Shown here piece by piece: positions 12,613-25,100 of a stretch of DNA of 60,000 bases; position 1 is the first letter of the stretch; each line of letters begins with the position of its first letter. Both the position numbers and the translations under genes were made by a program. Under the pieces are notes generated by a model. The model was not told where the DNA came from. It ran no database searches and was given only the letters and a program-made list of their open reading frames with translations. Source of the DNA: Bugula neritina (taxonomy: Eukaryota > Bryozoa > Gymnolaemata > Cheilostomatida > Bugulidae); contig OZ037771.1 in NCBI GenBank assembly GCA_964035545.1, positions 9,164,408 to 9,224,407 of the forward strand. The letters are read 5' to 3'.

Positions 12613-13145
12613 GACCATATATAAATATAGTTTCGATGTGTCTCATTGTTTATGTCAATTGCTAGTATAAAATTAATAAACATACCAATACTGGTGACTT
12701 TTTCCACACCTCTACTACGCCTACACTTTCACCCTTTTGCTATTTCTACCATTTTGTATATCAACACAATATATTGTAATTAATACTGTTTAATTATTGG
12801 AGATAATTGTTTTACAGCCATAAAATTCATTTGCCTACCTAACATTTAGGTTACAATTAGTACACCTGACTTTTAATCACTATCACATGACATGCTAACT
12901 GAATACAACATAATAGATGAGAAACCCCTATGCAGGTATGCTGCAGGTGATGTTAGAACATGTAAATTAGCATATTTAACACACAGCCGATGCTACTCTC
13001 ACTCAAACACGCCATTCATTCTAGATCAGGCAACAACTTAACATTTTTTTCAATAATGGCTGATACAATCAACAAGAAGAAATAAATTAGGATTGTCATA
13101 TTTTTTATAATTCAACTTTAAAAACTCATAAATGTTACATAAAAT

Positions 13146-16100
13146 ATGGCGTCTGTAGGAATGAGGTGCTTACTCTTTTCAGATGGAGGAATGCTTAGGC
13201 TGAGATACTGCAGGTGGAGACGTAGAGACCCAGCTTCACTTATACTATACGTACTGCTGTTCAGCAGCATGTTAACCCACAGTGTCACGTAAGTTGTCAT
13301 TGTTTTGCTGTTTGTTAACCAGAAATACTCAATATACTGTTGTAAGTCTACACTTACGCGTTGTGATGTCTATCTTTTATGTTGTGCATTAGCTTTATAA
13401 GTACATTTAATTTAATTTTGAGATAAAATAATTTGAAGTAAATGTTATCAATTTTTAAAAATAACCAAGTTTGAACATTTTGTGTTGATATTCAAGGAAC
13501 AGGCTTGAAGACACAATTATTAATATGTATTGTAGTTCAACATGGTTGATATAACACTATATTATAACCTGTATTGATAGAACACAATATTATAACCTGT
13601 ATTAATAGAACACTATATTTATATAGCCTGCATTGAAAATTATTTCTTCTTATAGGGTTGCATATAAACATACATCTATCACTAAAATATGCTACAGATT
13701 GCATATCCAAATGTCAATGTCATACTAATACTACAAACAATTGAATGAATAAATTAACTGATCAGGCAGTTGCTACTCGACATGGCACAGACCCCTAGCT
13801 TGTTTCACCAAATAAACTGAGTGGCATGTCTTCTACCTGGTCTCTGGCACTACAACTCTTCAATAGCAACCACCAATAGTACCAGCAGTAGTAGCAGTAG
13901 CAGTAGCAGTAGCAGTAGCAGTAGCAGTAGCAGTAGCAGTAGCAGTAGCAGTAGCAGTAGCAGTAGCAGTAGCAGTACCAGTACCAGTACCAGTACCAGT
14001 ACCAGTACCAGTACCAGTACCAGTACCAGTACCAGTACCAGTAGCAGTAGCAGTAATACCAGTAGCAGTAGCAGTAATACCAGTAGTACCAGTAATACAG
14101 TAGTACCAGTAGTACAGTAGTACCAGTAGTAGTACCAGTAGTACCAGTAATACAGTAGTACCAGTAGTAGTACCAGCATCATCAGAGTAACTGACTCATG
14201 AACATTGCCCCACAGTTGAACTGTCATCCCCCAGTTTATTAACTCTCCTTCATCCAATATATTCTGCATTTATTTGGTGTACTTTTAAAGGATGGCAAGC
14301 TCTTACATTTTAAACTAATTTTCAGTTGCTTTCATCATAAGTGAAAATGACATTAATTGGTTTAAAACATCAACAGAAAAAAAAATTCTGACTGCATTAA
14401 TTAGAAAACTAACTCGAGAAATTTAAAACAAAGCATATTCATTGCACTGCCACAATTTCTTTCAACCATGATGTCTGCATACATATTCTAAATATTTCAA
14501 CAGATATCTGTGAGCATGATGTTCCATGAACTGATTATTAATATGAAATACTAATAAAAGTAGAATTTTCAAGCTCAACTTTTAAAACTGTTCACATTAT
14601 ATAAAGCTTGTAAAAGATGAGGTTTTTTTTGTTTTACAATTATCAGCAGGAACAATCAGTAATTATCCTTGTTGCTCCGTTTGACATTTTCGCTACACAG
14701 CTTGTCCTCCCACACTTTAGCTAGTGGAATAAATTACGAGGTGTTGGAGAGGCCCTCCCATTAATAACCTGTCAGTATTGACCAGATTATTGCTGCTAAC
14801 AACTTGCCATGGGTGCTGGCTACACTCTTTCACTCCTCATTATTGAAACTTAGAAAAAGAATATTTCAGTCAGGCAATACTTGGTGGAAAGGAAAGTTTG
14901 TGCAACATGAATTAGCTAAGCGTTGCCTTTTATCTGCTAATTATAGGTTGCTTAATCACAAACTATAGTTACATTGTATGAGTTTGCTTCTCTAAATATA
15001 TTCAGAGCATCGTATAGCATTGTTGTCTATTAGTTATTAAAATACTGCTGTGAGAAAATGCCGCAGAGTACCTCTTAATATGCATATCATTTACTTTGAG
15101 TAACTTGAACTACAAAAAGTATCTTTTTTTATGAAAAGTATATTTTCTTTTATATTTATATGGCTACAGTAAATAATGTAATGTATGCTATCTACACTGA
15201 AACTATTTTAAATTTCCAAGTACGTCAAGTACTGCAGTACCTTCTATCTATCCCAACCACTTCATTAGTTTTCCAATTCTAACTTCACACAAGTTTGATA
15301 CAAATTAACCAATTCCATTTCATATTGAGTTAACCTTTATATAATTTATCTTCCATAAACATTATAAGCCAACTCTCTCTCTGTGTTATTTTCAGGTTAC
15401 CTATGTGCACCTATAACTTACATGTAGATATAAGTAAATGCAAAATCAATGTGCACACAATTAATTCACTAACTAAACAGCGGTGAGTTAATTGCTAGCT
15501 ATTTTCTTCCTAACTAAAACTATGGTTCTCAGCATGAAGGAAGAAGAAGAACACCAATTTTTTGCTTTCAATTGCATATGCATTTTGATGCATGTAGTAT
15601 GCTGAAACTTGATTTTCAGTTTTAACAGTATAATTTTATTGTACTCATACAAAATGAAATTAATTGGTTTTGATGTATTGAAACAACTGTTGCAATTATA
15701 GTTGACACATTTGTCTTTATTTTGAAATCGACCAAATTTAAATTTGCATCACGCCATCTTTTCAGCTAAATTTTGTTTTATTTGTTTTATATATACTTTT
15801 AGAGGCAGCCCACCTGTTCAGGTGGGCAGTGAAATGATAGATGAGGAAATACTAGGTACACAAATAGGTAGAAACATGTCTAAAATACTAGACTCTATAC
15901 TACACGGATATGACGCAAGGGTACGGCCAATGCCTGAAGATGGTAGGTAGCAGTAAATATCTCAGTCAGCTGTTATCTTGTGCTTTATGTTGTTACTGTC
16001 TCTTAGCCACTAGTCGCTACCTTCAAGTGACCCAGTAAGAGAATATTTTCACTACAAGATGCTATTTTGACACATATTCTACGCTGCTAAAATACTGTGT

Positions 16101-19100
16101 CTTTATGAAACAGCAAGTCAAGGGTGTAAGTGGCATTAAGCGTTGGTGGTCATTGGTTAGCGACCCTTTCATAGACAATTCTTAGGCAAATTAGCCTACT
16201 TGATCAATTTGATTATCTTTCTGAGCAACTTAACTCAGTGTGCATAACACAGATCAAGGTATGACTCTGTACATGTATTTGGGGAGTTGTGAAGTCGACA
16301 GCTGAGACAATGACGCAGTCAGCTGATTAAACAAAATTGCTGCCGACTAAATCAATTATTCAGTTGTTTTAAAGATTGTCCAACTTTAGATGTTGTTGAT
16401 TAATTTATTTCACTCCGTTTGATTGTAGACCCCTCAAAACCTACTCAAATTAAAGTAGACTTAAACATTAGAAGCATGGGACCAATCTCGGAGATAGACA
16501 GGGTAAGTGATAGTGTTCTCATCATAGACAATATGCTGGAGGAAATTGTATGTATAATAAATAAATAGTGTCACTAGCACACATTATAAGTGTAAAAATC
16601 TCGTGGGTGTAAAGTATCCAACATTGTGTAGAGGAAGTCCATAGTATAAGAGCTTTTATATTTGCGTTGACACATCAATACTTTGATGTCACATACAATC
16701 CATAGAAGTGATCCCAATAACTGAATAAAAGATGATGCAAAGGTGGAGAAGATAACTCTGAGTAGATAGAAACAAGGAAATGCATTCTGTAGATACCCCA
16801 AGGGCACATTCTACTAAATCAAAGAGCGCCTATAAAATTATCACATTAGTTTATGCTAATAAGCAGAATATTATATTATATATATGCATTATAACTGTAT
16901 CACAGCAAGGACAATCAAAGATGAAAAAAGTGAAAGTAAAACAATAACATAATCATAGTTCACACAGGCCTAAAGTTTACATAGACAAATGCGCTGTACT
17001 ACAGCAGTGCTGTATGTCAGATACACAAAACTTTGTATATTCTGTTACATCAGGGATGTCTGTAGAGAATTTGTCTAAAGATAGAAAACAAGAAGGAAAA
17101 CTAAACTCACTTAGCTTTAGTAAGCTCTGCTTGCCGATTCAATCTGTAGAATTGAATTAATCTGCTAATAGTTTGATTTGACTCACCATTGAGGAATTGA
17201 GCGAACTGTGAGAGTTCCACATATATTGATAGCTTTAAATATATAGTTTTATATACACTCAGTATTGGTAGTCTATTTCACACACAGCAAACATTGCAAA
17301 GTTTATTTGAGAATTAGTGAAAAAATTTGTTGATACGTGCATGAGCATATAACCAATAGATGGTGGTTTTAAAACCCAAATATGTAAATGAAACAAAAAA
17401 CTCACCCAAGTTTATAATCACTATCTCTGTGAGAACCCGTGATGGAATGGGCTCTTGGTAAATCGGGCTAAGGACTTAATCGGATGGGGCACAAGAGCAA
17501 TTATGATTGAATGCTCTTCCTAACATCACCAATGGCCTTTGTCGGGTTCAAACCAATGACTTTGTGTTCACAATGCAAATGCTTTAACCCCTAAACCACA
17601 GCTGCTCCCTCAAATATGTAAATGCAAGTTTCACACAAAATAATTGTTATTCATAACATAATAAGATTGGCAACTTATTACTATATAAAGAGTTGATTTA
17701 ACTTTGATTTATTTATAAATATTAATTAAAACAAAGTTTTTTCGTCAAATAATTATTATACGGTGAATATTTAATACATACAAGGCAATCAATATTTAAA
17801 ATTTGAAATTTATAAAAAGTATAAATTTGCTAATGAAATACTTTCCAGAGTATGATACTACTTGTATTTATAAACTACAGTATCACGTCATAGCAACTTG
17901 AATATATATATCTAGGAAACCAGCGTCAATAGTTTATCATTTCCAACAAGAAATCAGCTCATGTATTATATGAAAGTTGCTGTTTCTACTACTACTCCGC
18001 ATAGAATCTGTATCACCCTGACAGACACAGTAATTCTGTGTTGTTAACATCTCAGGATAGGTATAGCTTCTGTCTTACAGTCTCACAATCAAGGTTACTT
18101 CCACATAATTGTAAACTAACAGCAAACAATGAGCTAAGGGCAGCAGTAATTAGGGCTGCTGTCTCATGGGACATTTTTACTACACACTGTAATTGTACAT
18201 TCAGCACTCTGCATGTTGACTGCAGCTTCTACTGCAAACTCAAATCTCTTATCCAGGCACTACTTGTAAGATGGTGTTTTGTGTACTCTATAGTGCCTTG
18301 TGCTAGACATATGCAGTGCTATACATGATTAAAAGAGATATCTATAGAATTTATATCAGAAATGGAAATCTGGTTATAATTACTTTTTCTAATCTGGCAG
18401 TGCAGTTGTATTGAATTACAGAGAACAGCTAATTCTCTTTCTCTCAGACTGAATGATATTATAACAGATAACACAAAGCAGCACCATGCTACCTCACCCT
18501 CTCTATGTATTTCACAACACATTCTCCTTTTTACTCTTTTAATCTGTTTACATTCTCCATAATGAGATGCAAGATCTCTCTGTTTCATTAAATATATAGT
18601 TGTGTTCTGAAGATATCTTGTTTTAAATAGAGAAGATGTATGATGGGGGGGGGGGCTAATAATTTGTTACATGTTTGATAGGCTAATCTGAAACTGCTAG
18701 CTGCGGTGTATACTAATAATAGCCGTGACTCTCACAGTGCTGTTAACTTATACAGAGGCACAAAATATAAACCCATGCTAATGAATTTAATGACTGGTTG
18801 GTTTCTAATAAATGTGAAGCCATAGCATTCTGCAGGAAATGTAAGTAAATCTCTCAATTCACCTGCAAGAGTACATTAAAATAAATTGTATTTCTTCCCC
18901 ACAAAAAATCTAGGTCTGTCAAGCTGTGGAATTTGTTTGGCTGCATATACAACATAAAATATTTTGAAATTAACTAAATTTTATTTTCATGTAGCTAAAT
19001 ATTAAAGTGTTGTTTTAAATTTTCAACTATAATAGTCACTCTTTGGTTATTTGAACTTGTAATTCATAATATACATGCATGTCAGCATGCTTTAGCTTTT

Positions 19101-22100
19101 ACTGCAGCAGCAGTTATGCTAAGCTGGTATCTATCAGTCAACTTGTACTAAAAGGTTAGCACAGCTAACACACGCACACACGCACACAATATAAGCATGC
19201 ATAATATATAGTCATATATTTATAGTATAATATAGCTATGTCTCTGTGCAGATTTCTATTTAAGTCAGCATTGTTTGAAATAATTTCATTATACCAGTAG
19301 CATACTAAACTATAACTGTGGTGGACTGGCAAAAGGAGCTGTAGATTTCAACTGCTCTGTCTTTTTTATTGTATAGAGCTACTCAATGGACTGCTATTTT
19401 CGTCAGACATGGAATGATCCAAGGCTAAGGTATAGCGGCCCTAGCAAGGAGATAGCCGTACACATCGCCCTCCTAGAAAAGCTGTGGAAACCAGACACAT
19501 ATTTTCTAAATGGCAAAGACTCGTACGTACATATGATCACCACAGCCAATAAGCTGCTTCGTATCACTGCAGAGGGTACGATATTCTACTCAATGAGGTA
19601 AAGTTGGTGTGCATAGCGTATAGCCATATATATGCCATATACAGTCACAGCTGACTGAATCCAGTAAATAGCAACAGAGTTTTAAATTCTGTCACAAGTT
19701 TGTTTTTGTATTTAAAAAAGTTTAAAAATTTTGAAACTGACATTATTGGCATATTGTTGTAGATTCATGCATCATTTATTGTTCAGTAATTACTTCACAA
19801 ATAAAAATACTTTTCTGAAAACTTTGCAAAATTGCCAAGGGCTAATTACATATTGACAGTGATATCTGCTTAAATGGACTTTTTTCTGAACTTAAGGCAT
19901 CCTTGCATGTTATTTTTTGAAAAAAGTTAGCTGTAAGGGGGGGGATCAATTTTTTTATAGTGCACCCAAATGTTATAAAATATTGCCCACAATTTGACCT
20001 GAATGACATGTTTCCAGTTTTACATCACAAAGCAGTAACAACTGTCTCACTTAGAGTTTCTATGCCATCAAAGTAGTTATAAAGGGCTGATAATAACCTA
20101 AGCTACTTTTTGAAAAGTTACTTCACATTGTATTTCTATTACATTATACTGTAGACTGACTATAAAAGCTGACTGTCCAATGAATCTACAAGCATATCCA
20201 ATGGACACACAGCTTTGCCCACTTACTATCCTTAGTTGTAAGTTTTATATTACTCAGTTGTCATCTCTTGTATATTACTTGTCAGTGACTGTAACTATAT
20301 ATTACTACCTTGTCACATAATGATCTAATGCTTATCTAGTCTGTATTATTTACTGCTTATTTAGTGTATTCATTGTCCGTTGTGTAATTATCTGCTCATG
20401 AATGTAGCCTGAGCTCTAAGTATTGCAACATGCCTGTAACATTTCTAGTAGCTTTGTATATTATAAAGTGTTGAAGATACAATAGTCTCACATACCATGT
20501 TTCTGTGTAATATTATTACATTTGTATTATAATAATGCTTATAAAGGCAATAACATTTTAATACTAATTTTGACACAGATCATTATTTAAATCATTAGCA
20601 CACATTAACTTGGAGTTTCGGTGCTGGCTGAAACTGGTACACTTATAAGTTAGGAGTTAAAAAACATGCATTTTTTTCCTTCTCACTTGTATGAATTTGC
20701 GTGAGGCAAGTAAAAACTACATGATAATGAGTTAAGCTTCATAAAAGTTTTTATTATATGCTTTGTTTAGAGTGTGTAATAGTATCTTATTTATACAAAT
20801 TTATAACCTCTGCATAAGAAACAAATATTGAATAAGTAGTCGAACAGTTTTCCTGCAACGATAATAATTTTCCTTGATTCTAACAATAAATATTTTAACC
20901 CTGAAATGTTCAAGTCAAAGCTATATATCTGCCATTACGAAATTTTCAATAGTTTTTCTCTACTTTCTAACAAACTTTAAATAAAGTATAACTTGTCTTT
21001 ATTGCACGTATTTATACCACATTGCTTATTGCTTATTCTAGTTGCTTATAACACAATACCAATTGCTGATTGTAGTTGCTTTTACCACATTGCCAATTGC
21101 TGATTGTAGTTGCTCACAGTGCTAACTTTTTGGAGTACACATGGAAGTATGGCAATAACCAGTCTATTGTTGTAAATGAAGATGTAAAACTCTCTCAATT
21201 TGACATTGCCAGCTACTCTCACCAAAACGACTCTACAATGTTGAAAGACAGTAAGGTTTTATAACTTACAACTGATAAAATAGCAATAAATATCTGTAAT
21301 AGTAATTTTTTACTATACAACTACATTATAAATTAGAAGGCACTAAAGAGGAGACAATTACAGTTTTATTGCTCAAAGTGATTTTTAAATGACTCACTCA
21401 TGTTTGTGTATAGTTGAAATTTTCAATTATAACCTAACTTTATGGTTTTTTAAAGCTTTCTTTAGTTTGAAGCTGTGCTGCCAACATGACTCATCTAATC
21501 ATTTTAAAGCGGCACTAACAAAATTGATGCTCATTTTTAAGCCGCAGATTATCATTGAAGCTATTAGCCTAGCCCACTGTGGTCTCTACTCACTGGCATT
21601 TCTCTACTGGACTAATGCTGCTCTCTAATCTAATCTTGCGTAATTTTATGCTAATTATTGCCATTGCTTTTCAACTATATGGTACTCAATGAAATAAACT
21701 GAGATTACACCAATTGATTAAAAATAGTCTTTGCGTAATATGTGTACAAAAGGAGGAATTGGCCCATTAGGCCAAATGCTTGATACAAGGCTAATTCTCT
21801 GATTGGATGCCTGTCAGTATGTCGGCAAATTGTCCCCAAATCTCAGATATGTAATACAGGTTGTGCTTGTAAAGAATATTTGATGCAATACTAACATTTT
21901 AAAACCACTCGAGCAATAAAATGCTGAAGTTTAATAACTGTACATGGCTACATTAATACTATATTTGAATTTCAGGTCACTCGTTTAATGAGGGTATATA
22001 CGTTATTTATTATTACCATGATAACTAGTGTACTAAAGCTTTACCCTAGTGTGGCGTGAAATTAAAACCCATTACTAATATAACTTTAGTTATATATATT

Positions 22101-25100
22101 ATTTTATCGTTTATTTTCCTTTGTTATTAAAAGCTAAATTTCTAAAATCTTACGTAACTTTTTCAACCAGTTTATGATTTTTGCCTCTTTGTTCTTACTT
22201 TTTATGTTTTCATAAAACCAGTTGATTAGGTATAGAGAGCATTGTGCTCCTAGTATATACTAATTACAGTATGAATAATTATAATTCCTTACTATCACAT
22301 TGGAAAAGTTAAATCTCTAATAATGATTACTTTAGCATTAAATAAACATCCAGAGTGCATTTTTACATTTTATCAATTATCTAAAAAAAGTGAATAACCC
22401 TAACTATGTATCTCAGCTAAACGATTGATATAGTATACATATCAGTTAATAGAACTGCTATAGTGATATATTTTGTTAAACAAAGAACTTAATCATTTTT
22501 CAGTCAGTTCAGCAAGCATTCAATTGCTTTGCCCAGCTTCACTCAACTGTCTGTTGGGTGAAACCTGCGGCCTACAGAATAACAGGTTTTTACCAATGTT
22601 AAACTGGCTGTATTGTCAGCCTCTGTTAGTTAGCAAGGCAAGCTAGACGAGGTTGAAGTTAAAATAAAACTCTAGTGTTTTTGGTGCAGAAACTGATAAA
22701 ATTATAAAAATTATTTCTTTCACCTGTTTTGTCTAATTGTATTCAAATAGTTATTTGCTTCAAAGCAACAAGACTAAATTAAGTTCTGCTATATTAAGTA
22801 AGTTATACCATCTTGTGAGCAGCTTTCCCAGTTTATACATTTTTTTCATACATGCTTTACTCTTTCCTCTTTGAAAAATATTTGTGTGGTGACCATTGCT
22901 AGCTTCTAGCCTTTTTATCTTTCACTTTCTTTACTTAATTGCAGTTTTACAGGGTTAATTAGTTTTCCCAGTTGCGCTTTGCTCAATAAACTCTCCTGTT
23001 AAGCAGGCAAATAATTTCTTTGAAGGTCATTGGATGGGCTTAGATAATTATGGTCTAAAAATCTCACCTTCAAAGAAGAGGTGTTCTGCTGTCAATTAGA
23101 GTATATTATGATAACTAGCATCATATATCAATAGTACCAACTTTGAGTTTACTCAATTGATAACTGTTTTATGAGGACAAAAATCATTAATGTAACTTTA
23201 GTTCTGTGCTCATTAAAACATTTTTGCCATTTTATAAGATATAATTTATTCTTATTAAATCATTTTTCAGTATCAGACAATTTCATTTAAAATAATTTTG
23301 GAAATGATTTCTATGTTTTGGTTTTTGTGTTTGTAAAATATCTTTGTTTTAAATTTAATATAGCTCTTGTGAATCGATTGTAGTGAGCTTTTCATCTCTC
23401 CACGTTGTGTTCAAACTGCAAAGGCACATGGGATACTTCCTGCTGCAAGTCTACGTGCCAGCTATTCTACTCGTGGCAATGAGCTGGGTAACATTTTGGT
23501 TGAATCGTGAAGCAACGTCGGACAGAGTAGGGTTAGGTAGGATAAAGTACTTTTATATGATGCTGATAAAATATTGTGTTTAGATGCTTTACTACTTGAA
23601 AATTTAAAGTGTGTTTGAGCCATATATAGTAAACTACGTCTTCACTAGATATCTTATAGACTTATGCTCTCAAATGATTATAATATTTATTTGTGCCTAC
23701 AACGGCATGTCTGCAATGACCTCAAATGTGAATACTTGCAGGCGTAGAAAAGACCCATTATAGTAATATCATGCTCGGTCAATTGGTCAATCGTAAATTA
23801 CATTTGAGTTTTCTTCAGTTGATTTAAATGTTTTAATAGCAACCATTTCCTTGCAGCCAAAATGAGCTTAAATGAGAATAAACTTTGAAATGACCTTCGT
23901 TGTTGTTAGCAACAACTACACTAATTTAATTATTATTAATTATTTAATATTCATATAAAATAGTGAGCCTCTCATAAGATAAATTATTATCATTACAGAT
24001 ATATGGAACCTTTCTACTTAAAATGTTCATTGGTGTGTGTATTGCCATATAATATGTGCGCTGTGCGTGGTGTGTGTGTGTGTGTGTGTGTGCGTGTGTG
24101 TATATGCAAGCACATCAAGTTTTTCCTACACAAGTTAGAATGATTACATCATGCAGATCTGCATGATATCAATTGCTATTGTGCAGATAATTTCTATATA
24201 CATAACCAGTATATAACTATAAATTACATCCTAGAAATAGTGCTATAAGGTAACATTTACTCTTTTTGTTAAAAAATAAAACTACTCCAAAACCAAAGCC
24301 ACTGAAAAGAACCTTCTATTTTAAATGGAATTTAAACCAATTTATAATATATGAACTTGGGAGACCATAACTATTTGACTTTATTAAATTTATTAATTTT
24401 TGCTTTCCATAATTTAAAAAAATAGTTTGAAATATAACTAATAGTGTTACTACTTTCACATGCATATGTAAAATAAAATACAAAGCAAACTAGTGTAGCA
24501 GATTTTTTTATGTACTAATCTGAGACTTCAAAGAACATTATTTCAGGTATAACTGTGATCCTCACACTTACAACGATGTCTCGGGGTAATGATCAAGATT
24601 TACCACAAGTACCTTATGCAACAGCTTTAGAGCTCTATGTTCAGATGTGCTTTACATTCCTTATACTGTCAATGTTTGAGTTTGTTGGAGTCCACTACTT
24701 CACCAAACATGGGGGCGGAGACTACCATAACATTGGTGAGCTTCTGAGGAATGCAGTCTTGGTGTACTTTAGTCTCATATCGTATACTGAGTTGCACTTA
24801 GTAAGCCTAGGGCCACACTGTGCGTATTTTCGCATGCGAAAATTAAAATCACAAGTAGCAAAGGCGTCCACTGTAGCGTCAGTGATGCGTTATAAATAAA
24901 GCCTTCATTTTTAAATCGCACTGGCTTTCAATAAAACGCAATTTACTGGAATTTAGCACTAAAATGAAGAAATTGGGCTCGCTTAATAACTACCAGCCAA
25001 TTAAGTGACGACGACAGAGACGATTCGCACTTGCGTTGAAAATGCAGAGCGACAAGTGCGAATGTTTTCTCAACGCGCACAGTGGACACCTTTGCTACTT

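Larger units (their letters stand above)
3385..13145. other. Repeat-rich intergenic region between the two receptor genes
   Basis: About 9.8 kb between the stop of subunit 1 and the first exon of subunit 2. It holds SINE sequence (3986-4285), two G-rich inverted-repeat elements (4430-4725, 12300-12612), a CA microsatellite, a heptanucleotide satellite, an AT run and a 21-bp minisatellite. Apart from a possible decayed receptor exon near 7475, I see no coding exon. The long open frames here are read across simple repeats. The promoter of subunit 2 should lie just left of 13146, but no clear element is visible. Confidence 0.6.

Noticed and set aside
13821-14269. Ser/Thr-repeat and Leu/Val-repeat open frames
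   Set aside because: Read across AGTAGC/AGTACC repeats, with no start, splice or family support.
24736-24899. Read-through extension of receptor exon 8
   Set aside because: It runs into the MITE at 24803; the donor GTGAGC at 24736 and exon 25530 restore the expected loop.
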